Assembly: GCF_002000245.1 (NCBI RefSeq)
Contig: NZ_MTCM01000003.1
Location: 372,001-436,000 of the forward strand
Length of the DNA: 64,000 nt
Reading direction: 5' to 3'
Source of the DNA: Sphingobacterium sp. CZ-UAM
Lineage (GTDB): Bacteria > Bacteroidota > Bacteroidia > Sphingobacteriales > Sphingobacteriaceae
Shown: one piece after another, positions 36,201 to 45,902 of the stretch
Numbering within the stretch: position 1 is the first letter of the stretch
How the letters are laid out: each line of letters starts with the position of its first letter
Notes under the pieces: model-generated
What the model saw: only the letters and a program-made list of their open reading frames with translations
Databases searched by the model: none
What the model was told of the DNA's origin: nothing
Position numbers and translations under genes: made by a program

Positions 36201-36779
36201 TTAAAAAAAATAAAAAAATAGGGATAATAACAGGTTTCTTCCAGATCGGGCCTGTTTCAGGGATTTCGACGCTCGGGCAAGATGATTTTTTACCGTGTTT
36301 TTAGAAAGGTTTAGTTCCTCAGCTATTTGTTGACAGGGAACTCCATCGACCCTACTCAAGGTAAATATAAGTTTTTGTTGAGCCGGTAATTGGGAAAGGT
36401 AACTCTCAATTTCCTCGGACAGCTCTTTTCGTTCGACCACCCGATCTGCGGTTTCGGATTGACTGTCGATGTGATATGCCAATAGTTCAAAAGCAGCATG
36501 CGAGCGCTTAATACTCCTTAGTTTGTTAAAGCACTCTCTTTTGGTCAAAACATATAGAAATGGCCAAAGATCAACATCTTGTCTTATGCTCATACGATTG
36601 GTCCACAGCTTAACAAACACTTCCTGCACGATATCCTCGCTCCAACCGGTATCTTTCAACAAATGAAAGGAAACATCAAAGATTCGATCTGCATACAGCC
36701 GGTAAAACTGTAGCAAAGCGGCCTCACTTCCCATAGCAAGACCCTGAATCAAATTCGCTTCATTAAATTCTTTTTTCAT
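36201..36779 (-). CDS. ECF RNA polymerase sigma factor (SusC/FecR-linked)
   Basis: A 192-residue sigma-70 family protein (ATG 36777-36779; a longer GTG form would add an unlikely 32-residue leader). Region 2 contains YADRIFDVSFHLLKDTGWSED, then VQEVFVKLWTNR. Region 4 is LPAQQKLIFTLSRVDGVPC, then QIAEELNLSKNTVKNHL with its helix-turn-helix. It is expected to be held by the neighbouring FecR and to transcribe the susCD genes on glycan detection. It lies 243 nt downstream of the GH2 gene; I see no terminator in that gap. Confidence 0.93.
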   Translation of the reverse strand: MKKEFNEANLIQGLAMGSEAALLQFYRLYADRIFDVSFHLLKDTGWSEDIVQEVFVKLWTNRMSIRQDVDLWPFLYVLTKRECFNKLRSIKRSHAAFELLAYHIDSQSETADRVVERKELSEEIESYLSQLPAQQKLIFTLSRVDGVPCQQIAEELNLSKNTVKNHLARASKSLKQARSGRNLLLSLFFYFF

Positions 36780-37022
36780 AACCCGAGCCCCCTGCTCTTC
36801 AGTATTATTGGTCGTTTTTCTTTTCCGGTAAAAAATCAGTTTATTGAAACAATCTAGCAATGATTTCAATAGCACTTTTTTTTCATTTAAAGTTTCATAT
36901 TCTCATAAAAATAAATTGTATGCGCATCAGCTTGTATATTAAACTTTTGGTTTCGTTTAAGTCCTGCAACGCCCGTTTTTTTTAATTTAACTTATTGATA
37001 TACAGGTTTTAAAAAAATCAAA

Positions 37023-39815
37023 CTAATAAATAGCACCGGGAGCAGCTTTTTCTTGCAATTCTTTATAGTGTAAAATCTGCTGCAATACCTCAGGATTTTC
37101 GATAACTTTTGGTGCAAATTTCGAGCTCTTCATGTAAGTGAGTATGGATTGCAACATCTGATTTGCGACAGGTCGCTGGTCCAAATCAGTCGCGAGATCA
37201 AATGAGGCTACCATCAGTTTGCCATTCCCCACTGCCCCCTCAAATAGTGAAGCTAATTTTCTATTGTTTGCAAAATTATCGATCATCTCGACAAGGGTTT
37301 CGCCGCCTTTGATCTGATCCATCAACATTGTTGTCGATTTGATCTGTAAGTCCCACCATTGCCAGTCGGTATGTCCTGCTGTCGGAAAATCAGCAAATAC
37401 TGGGTGTTTTGGATTACAGAGCAATCCCATTGTCCCAGCCTGCTTCGGAAAATGTACCGGGCTCCAAAATACTGGAACAAACTTGCCTTCAATACCTGTA
37501 ATTTTTTTCCAGTCAGGATTTAAAAGGACCTTTTTACCTGCCTGCAACAGCCGTAAAGCTTCGTCCAGCTCTCTTGTATAGCTTACATCCGCAAAATCAA
37601 TTTGATTTTCTTTTGGATACACCCATATATTCCAATGATTTTCAAAGCTGGTACTCTTTAGATTAATATGAACTGTCAACTTTTTGGCCTGTTGTATTGC
37701 CTGCAGCGGCACTTCAAAGCGACCTACATTCCCATTGTATCCCTGGCGGACGACGGTTTGAAAGTGACCTTTTGCAATAATTTTTGTATCATCTTTCATA
37801 GACCACTCAACCAATTGATTGTTCAATGTTGCAGCACCATAATTGCTGATGTCTAACATCCCCACAAATACTTCGTCATTGGTATATACTGCTTTCGAGA
37901 ATTGGAGTAAGGGTACTACCGGTGCACAAAACTGTCTAAATTCAGCTGCCGAAAGAATATTCTTACTATCCCAAAAAGCATCTAACAAGCCCACCAAAGC
38001 CGTTCCCTGTCCCGGGAAATCGTGGAGATCCAAGAGTTGATAGCCGCTGATACCCGGTGTTTTTAGGGCCCGTTCCAGCTCTTCTTTATACAGAATTGCT
38101 GCCAGCTTGCCTGAAGACATGGTATATGCCTTCGCTTTATGCAATAAACCCTTACGTCTCAGATCTTCGGCTACAGCCATAAAGTTTAACGGCTTTAAAA
38201 CACCTGTATACTTTTTGATCTCCTCTAAATTGGGATAAACAGCATATTGTCCAATTTCATGCGTAACCACAGGAATCGAAACGCCATCCAATGAAGCGCT
38301 ATAATTTTTATTAAAGACAGGAGGTTCACTATTAAAGACCCCCTGCCCTCTCACCCATCCCTTTGCCGTCCATTGCGTAATCAAAAAATCGTCAAAGGGT
38401 TCGCCGACAATTCCATGTCCTTGCTGAAAAGTAAATGATGTTGCCGTATATAGATGTCTCTTATCTTTCTCTTTTAGATTTTTTACCAGTGCGTTAAGGG
38501 CATCGAAATCGCCACTCAGCTCATTTCCCATACTCCAAAAGCAAAACGATGGATGATTGCCATATTGCCTGATCATCTTATCAGCTTCCTCATATAAAAA
38601 ACCCAGCACCGCATCATCCTTACCGGCATTATTTTCCCAGATAGGCAATTCGACTTGAAGATAGAACCCCATTTCGTCAGCTACAGCAAAAGCAGCTTCC
38701 GGAGGGCACCAAGAGTGGAACCGCAAATGGTTGAGTCCCCATTGCTTTGCTGTCAAAAATACCTTCTTCCATCCAGGTTTGTCCATTGGGGGATGCCCTG
38801 TCAATGGAAAAATGCTGCATTCCAAGGTCCCCCGAAGAAACAGAGGCTGCCCATTGATTTTCATCACTGTTCCCTCCCTTGACAATTCACGCATACCAAA
38901 TGATGTACTCATCACATTGACTCCCTCACCCGATTGGCACACTACTTCTGCATCATAGAGATTTGGTGAAAATTCGCTCCATGACCGGATATTTGCGCCC
39001 AGATCATAGCTTAATTGTATGGTGGAATCACCTGGGGCTAATAAAACCTCCTTTTCCATTGTCGGAAGATACTTGCTATCACTCTTAAATTTGGCTCTTA
39101 TCCGGAGTGTACTATTGGTATTTCTTTGTGTTTTATTCGAAAGTACTACCTGCAGGTCTACACGTTTTGCTGTCAACACCGGAAAAGTACTTACTTGTTT
39201 GATATGAACTCGATCCATCGCTTCAATGTACATCGAACCGAGTATCCCGTTCCACATAATCTGGGTATGGTCGGTGTAAGCATGTGCCATATTATCGACG
39301 CTGATTGCCAACTTCTTGCTATTATCAATGCGAATAGTCAGACGATGTTTTTTTCCAGCCTTTAAAAAAGAGCTTAAATCAAATTCATGTGAACCTACAA
39401 GACTGCGCTGTTTTTGCGGAACTTCTATTCCGTCAACCCAGACATTGGACTCCCATATAATCCGCTCCAGTTTCAGGATCATTTCTTTACCCGCCCAGCC
39501 TTGCGGAACAAACACATCCTTGCTATACCAAGCTGCCCCCACATACCGATGTTTCCTTGTCAGATGTGAAAGTTGAGGCTTCGCGAGCGCAGGTGTCAAG
39601 CTATTTGCTATGCCTAGTCCAGCATCGTCCGTTGTCCCCGGTAACTTAATGGCTGTTGTGAAAGATCTGTTAGTCCATCCATTCTTCATGCCCGTATCCT
39701 CTGGATCAAGCTGTACGCTCCATTCTCCAGCCAGATCAAGCTGATTTTTCTCTCCGGTTGCCAAAACATAGTAGCTCTGTAGGAGAAGAAGTAATAAAAT
39801 GAGATAACGATGCAT
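37023..39815 (-). CDS. Glycoside hydrolase family 2, secreted
   Basis: A 930-residue enzyme with a signal peptide (MHRYLILLLLLLQSYYVLA). Order: N-terminal sugar-binding jelly-roll (about 25-190), immunoglobulin-like domain (about 195-310), TIM barrel (about 315-600) and a long C-terminal beta region. The acid/base Glu432 is in WSMGNELSG and the nucleophile Glu520 in VVTHEIGQYAVYPN. GH2 covers beta-galactosidases, beta-glucuronidases, beta-mannosidases and others; the substrate cannot be decided. A periplasmic site is likely because no lipobox is seen. It starts 8 nt after the DUF5107 gene and is the only glycosidase in the locus. Confidence 0.88.
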   Translation of the reverse strand: MHRYLILLLLLLQSYYVLATGEKNQLDLAGEWSVQLDPEDTGMKNGWTNRSFTTAIKLPGTTDDAGLGIANSLTPALAKPQLSHLTRKHRYVGAAWYSKDVFVPQGWAGKEMILKLERIIWESNVWVDGIEVPQKQRSLVGSHEFDLSSFLKAGKKHRLTIRIDNSKKLAISVDNMAHAYTDHTQIMWNGILGSMYIEAMDRVHIKQVSTFPVLTAKRVDLQVVLSNKTQRNTNSTLRIRAKFKSDSKYLPTMEKEVLLAPGDSTIQLSYDLGANIRSWSEFSPNLYDAEVVCQSGEGVNVMSTSFGMRELSREGTVMKINGQPLFLRGTLECSIFPLTGHPPMDKPGWKKVFLTAKQWGLNHLRFHSWCPPEAAFAVADEMGFYLQVELPIWENNAGKDDAVLGFLYEEADKMIRQYGNHPSFCFWSMGNELSGDFDALNALVKNLKEKDKRHLYTATSFTFQQGHGIVGEPFDDFLITQWTAKGWVRGQGVFNSEPPVFNKNYSASLDGVSIPVVTHEIGQYAVYPNLEEIKKYTGVLKPLNFMAVAEDLRRKGLLHKAKAYTMSSGKLAAILYKEELERALKTPGISGYQLLDLHDFPGQGTALVGLLDAFWDSKNILSAAEFRQFCAPVVPLLQFSKAVYTNDEVFVGMLDISNYGAATLNNQLVEWSMKDDTKIIAKGHFQTVVRQGYNGNVGRFEVPLQAIQQAKKLTVHINLKSTSFENHWNIWVYPKENQIDFADVSYTRELDEALRLLQAGKKVLLNPDWKKITGIEGKFVPVFWSPVHFPKQAGTMGLLCNPKHPVFADFPTAGHTDWQWWDLQIKSTTMLMDQIKGGETLVEMIDNFANNRKLASLFEGAVGNGKLMVASFDLATDLDQRPVANQMLQSILTYMKSSKFAPKVIENPEVLQQILHYKELQEKAAPGAIY

Positions 39816-39823
39816 AACTGTAA

Positions 39824-42800
39824 TTAATTATTTAGGGTAACTTCCGCTATAAATGAACGCAGTATGGATAAACAGCCCTGATGGTTTGGTTCAAGCTCCC
39901 GTACCTGCATGAGGTATCCCTTAGCGAGCTCCAGGTCCCCTTTGCCTAGATAACCTAAGCCCATTACATATAGGCAATGAATCTTGTTTTTATAATCGAG
40001 ATCATCCTCCCAAATATCCATATCCGGCAATGAAACCGCGAAATAATCGATTTTAAAAGATTTGTTCAGAAAGGTTTTTCCATGATCAATTAGACTTTGG
40101 AAACATTGCTCAGCTCTCTCTTCCTCTTTAAGTTCAAACCAAGCCAGTCCCTGAAAAAAGATCTTGTCGGGTTGTGGATCATTATAAAAAAGAGCCTGTT
40201 GGGGTTCCTGAGTTCCCTGCGTAGCTTTGATGAGATAGGCGGTTGCCTCCCCCTCATTTCCCAACGAACGGTGTGCAAGACCTTTGTAATAATAAATATC
40301 GTTCTCTTCCATTGTAATCAGTTTACCCTCACCAAGATTATGCGGATAGCTATCAATGGCTGTTAACAGGGCCAAGGCACCCTTTGGATCATTGGCTTTT
40401 AATCTTTCTTTTGCCAGTTCCAGATGACAGATTGTATATTGACGGGACACTTTCCCTTCTCCGCCTTCCCACGGTTTAAACTGTCGCGAAGCCAGTAATT
40501 GTCGAGCCTCTTCGTATCGCCCCAACAGATTGAAAAGTGTAATCCGTTCCAAGAAAAGATCATCTCGGCTGACAACAAGATCTGCATAGCGATCCAATAG
40601 CGTCAGTCTTTCCGTATAATTGTATCCTTGTTTCTTATAGAGCTGGTGAAGTTCCATCAACAAACGTGCATCTGTTTCATCCAATGCAAATGCTTTTTCA
40701 AGCAAAACAACAGCCTCCGCCTTTCGGTTCATTCGATTATAATAGGCCAGAGCCAGATTCCGAAAAACGGTAGGGAATTGTTGATCCAATCGTATTGCCT
40801 GTTCCCAGCAGTCAACCGCATCTTGATGTTGTCTCTTGCCGTACCATAGATTCCCCAGGTAGTAATATGCTTTTGCATCGTCATTATTGTGCAGGATTGC
40901 ATCCTGAAGTATAACGATCTCTTCCAAGCGATTTGGAAAGCAATAAGTCGGGTCCATGATACGAGCTTTGTCATAATAGGCTTTTGCTTGATCATTTTGC
41001 CCGATGCAAGCGTTAAAATAGCCCAGCGCATAATAGATCATTGGATATACTGTTTGCGGGTCATCGATTGTTTTTTCCAATAACTGGATAGCTTCTTCAT
41101 ACAGACCTGCCTGAGCAAAATCCAACGCATATTCCACCACACTCTGCACATTGACTTGACATAAATCGAGAATAGGCGATAATATAACTTCGTCCTTTGT
41201 CTGAAGGTACCATTCAAATTGACACCCCATATTAAATGGATCTATTTCCAGCGAATTTTTAATGTAACCCAGCGCTTCATCTACCCGTCCCAATTTTCTT
41301 AAAATCGAAGCTTTTAATTGCCGGGCTTTATGATGCTTCCAGTTTCGGTTTATTGAACGGTCTATTTTTTCCAGAGCAACATCCCACTGTCCACGTGTTG
41401 CATCTATTTGTGCGAGGCCAAAATAACCGGCATCCTGCCAGGCAGCATTCCAGGTTGCCTTGTAAAAAGCGGCATAGGCAACTTCCAGTTCACCGGATAA
41501 TTGTAAAGCTAAGCCTAGATTATAATAGGCCTCGCCATCGTAAGGATTTGGATTACGTTCGGTAAGTCGCACAATAGCGGTACGGAAATAGGGGATGGAT
41601 TCGGCTATCTTTCCATTCCGCAATAAAAGAGCACCCATTGCATTATTACATCGTACATCATTCGGATCCCGTCGCAATGCCTCAAGATAGTAATCCATTG
41701 GGTTATAGGTAGCATGCCGGTATTGCTCAAGATGCTGCCCTGTCAGGAACAATTCCTCCATGGACTGAACGTCCTCTGGTATTGACGCAGCTTGAGCCGG
41801 TTCTGGAATATCTGTGATATCTTTTTGTTTCTCCAATTGATAATGTAGCATTTCATTTTGATCATTATCATAAACCGAAAGGATCAGTTCCAATGGATCA
41901 CTCTGCAAATCGGAAACAGTTTGTTTATAAATATCACGGGGGGAACAATCAATCTTTTCCTCCAGATAAATTCGTCCTTGCTTATCTCTCAGAACAATAT
42001 TAAGTCCATTAAATACAGCTGTTGCATATAGAATAATGTCGGCTCGCTGCTGATGGACCTCCATATTGAGGACAAGATCTTTCGTTGCATTCTTCACATG
42101 ACCAACAGCCGCGTAGGGCATAAAATATTGCGACCATGATTTCACTTCATAGGGTTGTAGCCAGGCAAAATCGGGTTGATTGTCGGTGTAAACTCCCGCC
42201 ATTAATTCGATATATGGGCCATTTTCGTCCGTCAGATTCCGGTCCCAGGCTAAACCAAAATCACCGTTACCCCATGTCCATTGTTTCTTTCCCGGAGAAA
42301 TGTGGTGATCCGCAACATGCAACATTCCCGCATTGGTATCTCCGGCTTCGTAACCGCCCACAAAATTATATTTTGATTGAATGGCCATATAAGATGTAGG
42401 AACAGGAATATTCTTGTATTGTGCAATATCGACTCCTGCGGAATAATCGTATTTATAATAAGTTCCTGTCGCAATCGGGAATGTTGAGACTTCTCTTTTT
42501 CCATGATCAAACACGGCGTTTACATCGGGTGGAAAAACAGAATAATAGTCATCATTGACGACAACAGCTGGATTGGCCCACCAAAGAAAGGTCTGTGGTA
42601 AAGCTGTGCGGTTGTAGACCTGCACTTTTATTTCAATAAAGGCTTTGTCGGGATAAAGTGTAAATCCCTGCATCGCCTTCATCCGAAACATCCGTTCGAT
42701 TTCATTGCACCATACGGTCACACTGCCATCTGCATTATGCTCAATTAAATATTCTGTCGGCATAAAGGTCGTCGGCCGGTGATGCTGAGGCCAGTTAAAT

Positions 42801-43192
42801 TCGATCCCGCCAGAAATCCAGGGGCCGGTAAGTCCTACCAGCGCTGGCTTTATCACCTCATTATAATAAACAAAATGCCGTTCTCTGACTTTATCATAGG
42901 CCATATGGATCCTTCCCCCGAGTTCAGGCAGAATCATCACTTTGATATATTCATTTTCAATAAATAGTGCCTGATAGATCTTATCCTGTTTCTCATCACT
43001 AATTTTTTCAATAATGGGATAAGGATATACCACACCGGAGCTACCTTGATATACACGTTTTTCAGCAAAAATCGGATTTTTTTCCATTGTACCAACCCCA
43101 TAGGTCGGTATCGCCACAGGTTCTTCCCAAACTTTTACGATGCCGCTCTGATCGACTGTAGATTTAATCAGGTAACGTGTCAATTCTGTCAT
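39824..43192 (-). CDS. DUF5107 and tetratricopeptide-repeat protein
   Basis: A 1122-residue protein without a signal peptide. Residues 1-~400 match the DUF5107 family (PTYGVGTMEKNPIFAEKRVYQG, MILPELGGRIHMAYDK, WWANPAVVVNDDYYSVFPPDV), a beta-sandwich of the galactose-mutarotase type. Residues ~490-1110 are TPR repeats (for example AYYNLGLALQLSGELEVAYAAFYKAT and AYYYLGNLWYGKRQHQDAVDCW). The family is often encoded beside glycosidases and sugar porters but has no firm function; sugar binding or epimerisation is a guess from the fold. It lies between the porter and GH2 genes in one operon. Confidence 0.78.
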   Translation of the reverse strand: MTELTRYLIKSTVDQSGIVKVWEEPVAIPTYGVGTMEKNPIFAEKRVYQGSSGVVYPYPIIEKISDEKQDKIYQALFIENEYIKVMILPELGGRIHMAYDKVRERHFVYYNEVIKPALVGLTGPWISGGIEFNWPQHHRPTTFMPTEYLIEHNADGSVTVWCNEIERMFRMKAMQGFTLYPDKAFIEIKVQVYNRTALPQTFLWWANPAVVVNDDYYSVFPPDVNAVFDHGKREVSTFPIATGTYYKYDYSAGVDIAQYKNIPVPTSYMAIQSKYNFVGGYEAGDTNAGMLHVADHHISPGKKQWTWGNGDFGLAWDRNLTDENGPYIELMAGVYTDNQPDFAWLQPYEVKSWSQYFMPYAAVGHVKNATKDLVLNMEVHQQRADIILYATAVFNGLNIVLRDKQGRIYLEEKIDCSPRDIYKQTVSDLQSDPLELILSVYDNDQNEMLHYQLEKQKDITDIPEPAQAASIPEDVQSMEELFLTGQHLEQYRHATYNPMDYYLEALRRDPNDVRCNNAMGALLLRNGKIAESIPYFRTAIVRLTERNPNPYDGEAYYNLGLALQLSGELEVAYAAFYKATWNAAWQDAGYFGLAQIDATRGQWDVALEKIDRSINRNWKHHKARQLKASILRKLGRVDEALGYIKNSLEIDPFNMGCQFEWYLQTKDEVILSPILDLCQVNVQSVVEYALDFAQAGLYEEAIQLLEKTIDDPQTVYPMIYYALGYFNACIGQNDQAKAYYDKARIMDPTYCFPNRLEEIVILQDAILHNNDDAKAYYYLGNLWYGKRQHQDAVDCWEQAIRLDQQFPTVFRNLALAYYNRMNRKAEAVVLLEKAFALDETDARLLMELHQLYKKQGYNYTERLTLLDRYADLVVSRDDLFLERITLFNLLGRYEEARQLLASRQFKPWEGGEGKVSRQYTICHLELAKERLKANDPKGALALLTAIDSYPHNLGEGKLITMEENDIYYYKGLAHRSLGNEGEATAYLIKATQGTQEPQQALFYNDPQPDKIFFQGLAWFELKEEERAEQCFQSLIDHGKTFLNKSFKIDYFAVSLPDMDIWEDDLDYKNKIHCLYVMGLGYLGKGDLELAKGYLMQVRELEPNHQGCLSILRSFIAEVTLNN

Positions 43193-43249
43193 GTTTAAAT
43201 AGCTATTAGGTTATATACTGTAAGTTGATTCATTTAATAAAAGCGAGTC

Positions 43250-44650
43250 CTATTTTAAAACATGAGGATGCTGTGCCTCGTTAGACAACTCCTGTTCAAT
43301 TTCCTCAAGACTTTTACCTTTGGTTTCTTTCAATTGTCCCCACAAAAAGACATAGCCGATCAAGCAGACTATTCCGTACAACCAAAATGTCCCTGCCGCT
43401 CCTAAGCTTTGATTTAACATCGGAAAGGTATAGGTAAGGACGAAACATGCTATCCATAACAGCGAGGTAGCTATAGCCATAGCTTGGGCCCTAACCGCTG
43501 TAGGAAAAATTTCTGCAATGATAACCCAGGTCACCGGCGCTAATGTCATTGCATAAACCGCAATTCCGGCTAATACCAGAAGAAGTACAAAGATTCCACT
43601 GCAATTGAGATAGTAGCAAGCGCCCAAAGCTGCATAAATACCAAAAAGTCCCGCTGCACCAAACAACATTAATGCGCGACGTCCGACCCTATCGACCATA
43701 TACATCCCTACGAAAGTAAATATGACATTGATAACGCCTGTTATAATAATATTGAAGAGCATCCCCGAAACCGTATACCCTGCAGCTGTAAAAATCTCTT
43801 GCGCGTAGTTAAAGATCACATTGATGCCACACCACTGTTGAAAGACGGCGATAAAGCTTCCGAGCAGCAACAACTGCAATAATTTTCCCTTAAATAGGTT
43901 CCTTTTCTTTAGTTTATCATTATTTTTATTGGTAGCATCGATAGTGGCCATACTTTCGTCTGCATAATAATCACCCCCCATCCGCGAAAAGATACGTCTG
44001 GCCGCTTCATGTTTTCCTTTGTTGTATAACCATCTGGGGCTTTCTGGGATCAGAAAAAGCAGTAATAAAAAAATAACTGCTGGAATTGCTCCTGCCCAAA
44101 ACATCCATCGCCAGCCTTGCTGTCCATTCCATGTTGTAGCTATAATCTCGTCAGGTAATACAGGTTTTGCAATTAGCCAGTTGACAATTTGTGCTGCGAG
44201 AATACCTAATACAATCGTCAGTTGGTTGATCGAGACAAATTTTCCACGACTTTCCGCAGGAGCTATCTCGGCAATATACATTGGAGCCAAATTGGAAGCT
44301 ACACCTATACCTATTCCTCCGAGCACTCGATAGATAATAAAAACATTGAGGTTAGCAGCCATGCCCGTTCCCACAGCGGATATAATAAATAGAATCGCGG
44401 CTGTATAAATCAGCGGCTTCCGTCCATAACGATCTGCCATGCCTCCCGAAAGCAATACGCCGATAAAACTGCCTACAATCGCCGACGACATCGCCCAGCC
44501 TTGAAGCGCTGGGTCAGATTCCAAATGAAAATATGCCTCATAGAAAGGTTTCGCCCCTCCAATGACAACCCAATCGTAGCCAAAAAGAAACCCCCCAATA
44601 GCGGCCACAAAAGTAATTAGCAGCAAATACGTCGTCGCGGTCTTTTGCAT
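43250..44650 (-). CDS. MFS sugar porter (SP family, XylE-like)
   Basis: A 466-residue permease with 12 predicted membrane helices and the sugar-porter signatures: GGFLFGYDWVVIGGA in helix 1, GGMADRYGRKPL, IYRVLGGIGIGVAS, PESPRWLYNKGK, QQWCGINVIFNYA, VDRVGRRALM and ETKGKSLEEIEQ. It would bring the released sugar into the cytoplasm by proton symport. First gene of the porter-DUF5107-GH2 operon and divergent from the AraC regulator; the sugar is unknown. Confidence 0.9.
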   Translation of the reverse strand: MQKTATTYLLLITFVAAIGGFLFGYDWVVIGGAKPFYEAYFHLESDPALQGWAMSSAIVGSFIGVLLSGGMADRYGRKPLIYTAAILFIISAVGTGMAANLNVFIIYRVLGGIGIGVASNLAPMYIAEIAPAESRGKFVSINQLTIVLGILAAQIVNWLIAKPVLPDEIIATTWNGQQGWRWMFWAGAIPAVIFLLLLFLIPESPRWLYNKGKHEAARRIFSRMGGDYYADESMATIDATNKNNDKLKKRNLFKGKLLQLLLLGSFIAVFQQWCGINVIFNYAQEIFTAAGYTVSGMLFNIIITGVINVIFTFVGMYMVDRVGRRALMLFGAAGLFGIYAALGACYYLNCSGIFVLLLVLAGIAVYAMTLAPVTWVIIAEIFPTAVRAQAMAIATSLLWIACFVLTYTFPMLNQSLGAAGTFWLYGIVCLIGYVFLWGQLKETKGKSLEEIEQELSNEAQHPHVLK

Positions 44651-44730
44651 AAGAATTTACATATTTAGATTTATTGACGTAAAAGTACAGGAATACTGCA
44701 TGAGAATCATGTAAGTGAGCACGATAAACA

Positions 44731-44753
44731 TGTAAAATATTATTATTTTTACA
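44731..44753. promoter_or_regulatory. Inverted repeat TGTAAAA-N9-TTTTACA between porter and araC-type gene
   Basis: A perfect 7-bp inverted repeat in the 126-nt divergent region, overlapping a possible -7 box TATTTTTA (44744-44751) for the regulator gene. Candidate operator shared by both promoters. On the minus strand a weak box TACTTTTA lies at 44680-44687 for the porter. Confidence 0.4.
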
Positions 44754-44776
44754 GCATAAACCAAATTTCCTAACTT

Positions 44777-45670
44777 ATGATTCCAAATACGGATGTAATT
44801 GCAGAAGGATTCAAAGGCGAGAAGGCTATTGTACTTCCTTATTCCGTGTGCAACTATCAAGCACAGAGTAATATCACTTCAAAATTGCACATCACACATA
44901 TAGGCTACTATCCGACAGCAAAAAAGCATTACCGCGATCGACAGGAAGGTTGTACAGAATATATTTTGATCTATTGCGAGAAAGGGCGTGGCTGGATCAA
45001 ACAGGATGAAATGCTATATAATCTCTCCAGAAACGACTTATATATCATTCCCAAAAATACAACACACTCCTATGGATCCAAGGCTAATGATCCCTGGAGT
45101 ATTTATTGGATCCACTTTCAGGGTACCGAGGCTTCCCTTTTTGAAAACATCATCGGACAGATCATTCATATCAATGATACGGACTCAAATAAACATACTG
45201 ATCGTTTTCAGCTGTTCGAAAGTATCTACAAAAATTTAGAAATGGGCTATAGTCCAGAAAATTTAGAATACACAAGCTTCTGTCTCCAATATTTTTTGGC
45301 ATCTATCAAATATGCAGCTCAATACGAGGAGAGCAATCGAATTAAACATGATAATATCATTCAGGATATCATCATGTTTATGAAGGACAATCTGGAGAGC
45401 AACATTAGTTTAGATGAAATTTCAGCACATTTTAATTATTCAAAATCACACATGATTAGCCTCTTCAAGCAGAAAACATCCTATCCGCCCATGGTATACT
45501 ACAATCAGTTACGCATGCAAAGGGCCTGCTCCTATTTACAATTTACGTTACTGAAAATTAAAGAGATCGCTTTCAAATTGAACTTTTATGATCCATTTCA
45601 TTTTTCCAAAGCTTTTACTAAAGAGATGAAAATGTCTCCTCAAGATTACCGTAAAAAGTATCAGAAATAG
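44777..45670 (+). CDS. AraC family transcriptional regulator
   Basis: A 297-residue regulator. An N-terminal cupin-type sensing domain (about 35-110: EYILIYCEKGRGWIKQD, IIPKNTTHSYGS) precedes two helix-turn-helix motifs at the C-terminus (about 200-295: ISLDEISAHFNYSKSHMISLFKQ and LKIKEIAFKLNFYDPFHFSKAF). Such proteins activate sugar-use genes when bound to a small sugar. Divergent from the porter, so it probably controls porter-DUF5107-GH2. Confidence 0.92.
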   Translation: MIPNTDVIAEGFKGEKAIVLPYSVCNYQAQSNITSKLHITHIGYYPTAKKHYRDRQEGCTEYILIYCEKGRGWIKQDEMLYNLSRNDLYIIPKNTTHSYGSKANDPWSIYWIHFQGTEASLFENIIGQIIHINDTDSNKHTDRFQLFESIYKNLEMGYSPENLEYTSFCLQYFLASIKYAAQYEESNRIKHDNIIQDIIMFMKDNLESNISLDEISAHFNYSKSHMISLFKQKTSYPPMVYYNQLRMQRACSYLQFTLLKIKEIAFKLNFYDPFHFSKAFTKEMKMSPQDYRKKYQK

Positions 45671-45902
45671 ATTGATTAAATTTCACAAGTCTTCCTGTTA
45701 GCGGTTGACCCCTTCACAAAAAACGACTTTCTTTGAAAGACCATATCTCATACGCAACAGGCATAACAATTTCTGATAGCATTCCATTAAAAGGAGGCCC
45801 ATTTCAGATAGGTTCCTATCTAAAGTTTACGCTTCGGCGAAAGAAGACCAACTAATAATTCTTAGGGCGAACAGCTCGCCTTATCCACAGTTTAAGCTGC
45901 TT
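45671..45902. other. 232-base convergent intergenic region
   Basis: No gene seen. A weak hairpin AGGGCGA-ACAGC-TCGCCTT lies near 45860-45882 without a T-run; it might serve the enoyl-CoA hydratase transcript. Confidence 0.4.

Noticed and set aside
36780..36875. 32-codon extension of the ECF sigma factor from a GTG
   Set aside because: Sigma region 2 follows directly after the internal ATG at the usual distance, and the extension is Lys-rich non-coding-like sequence.
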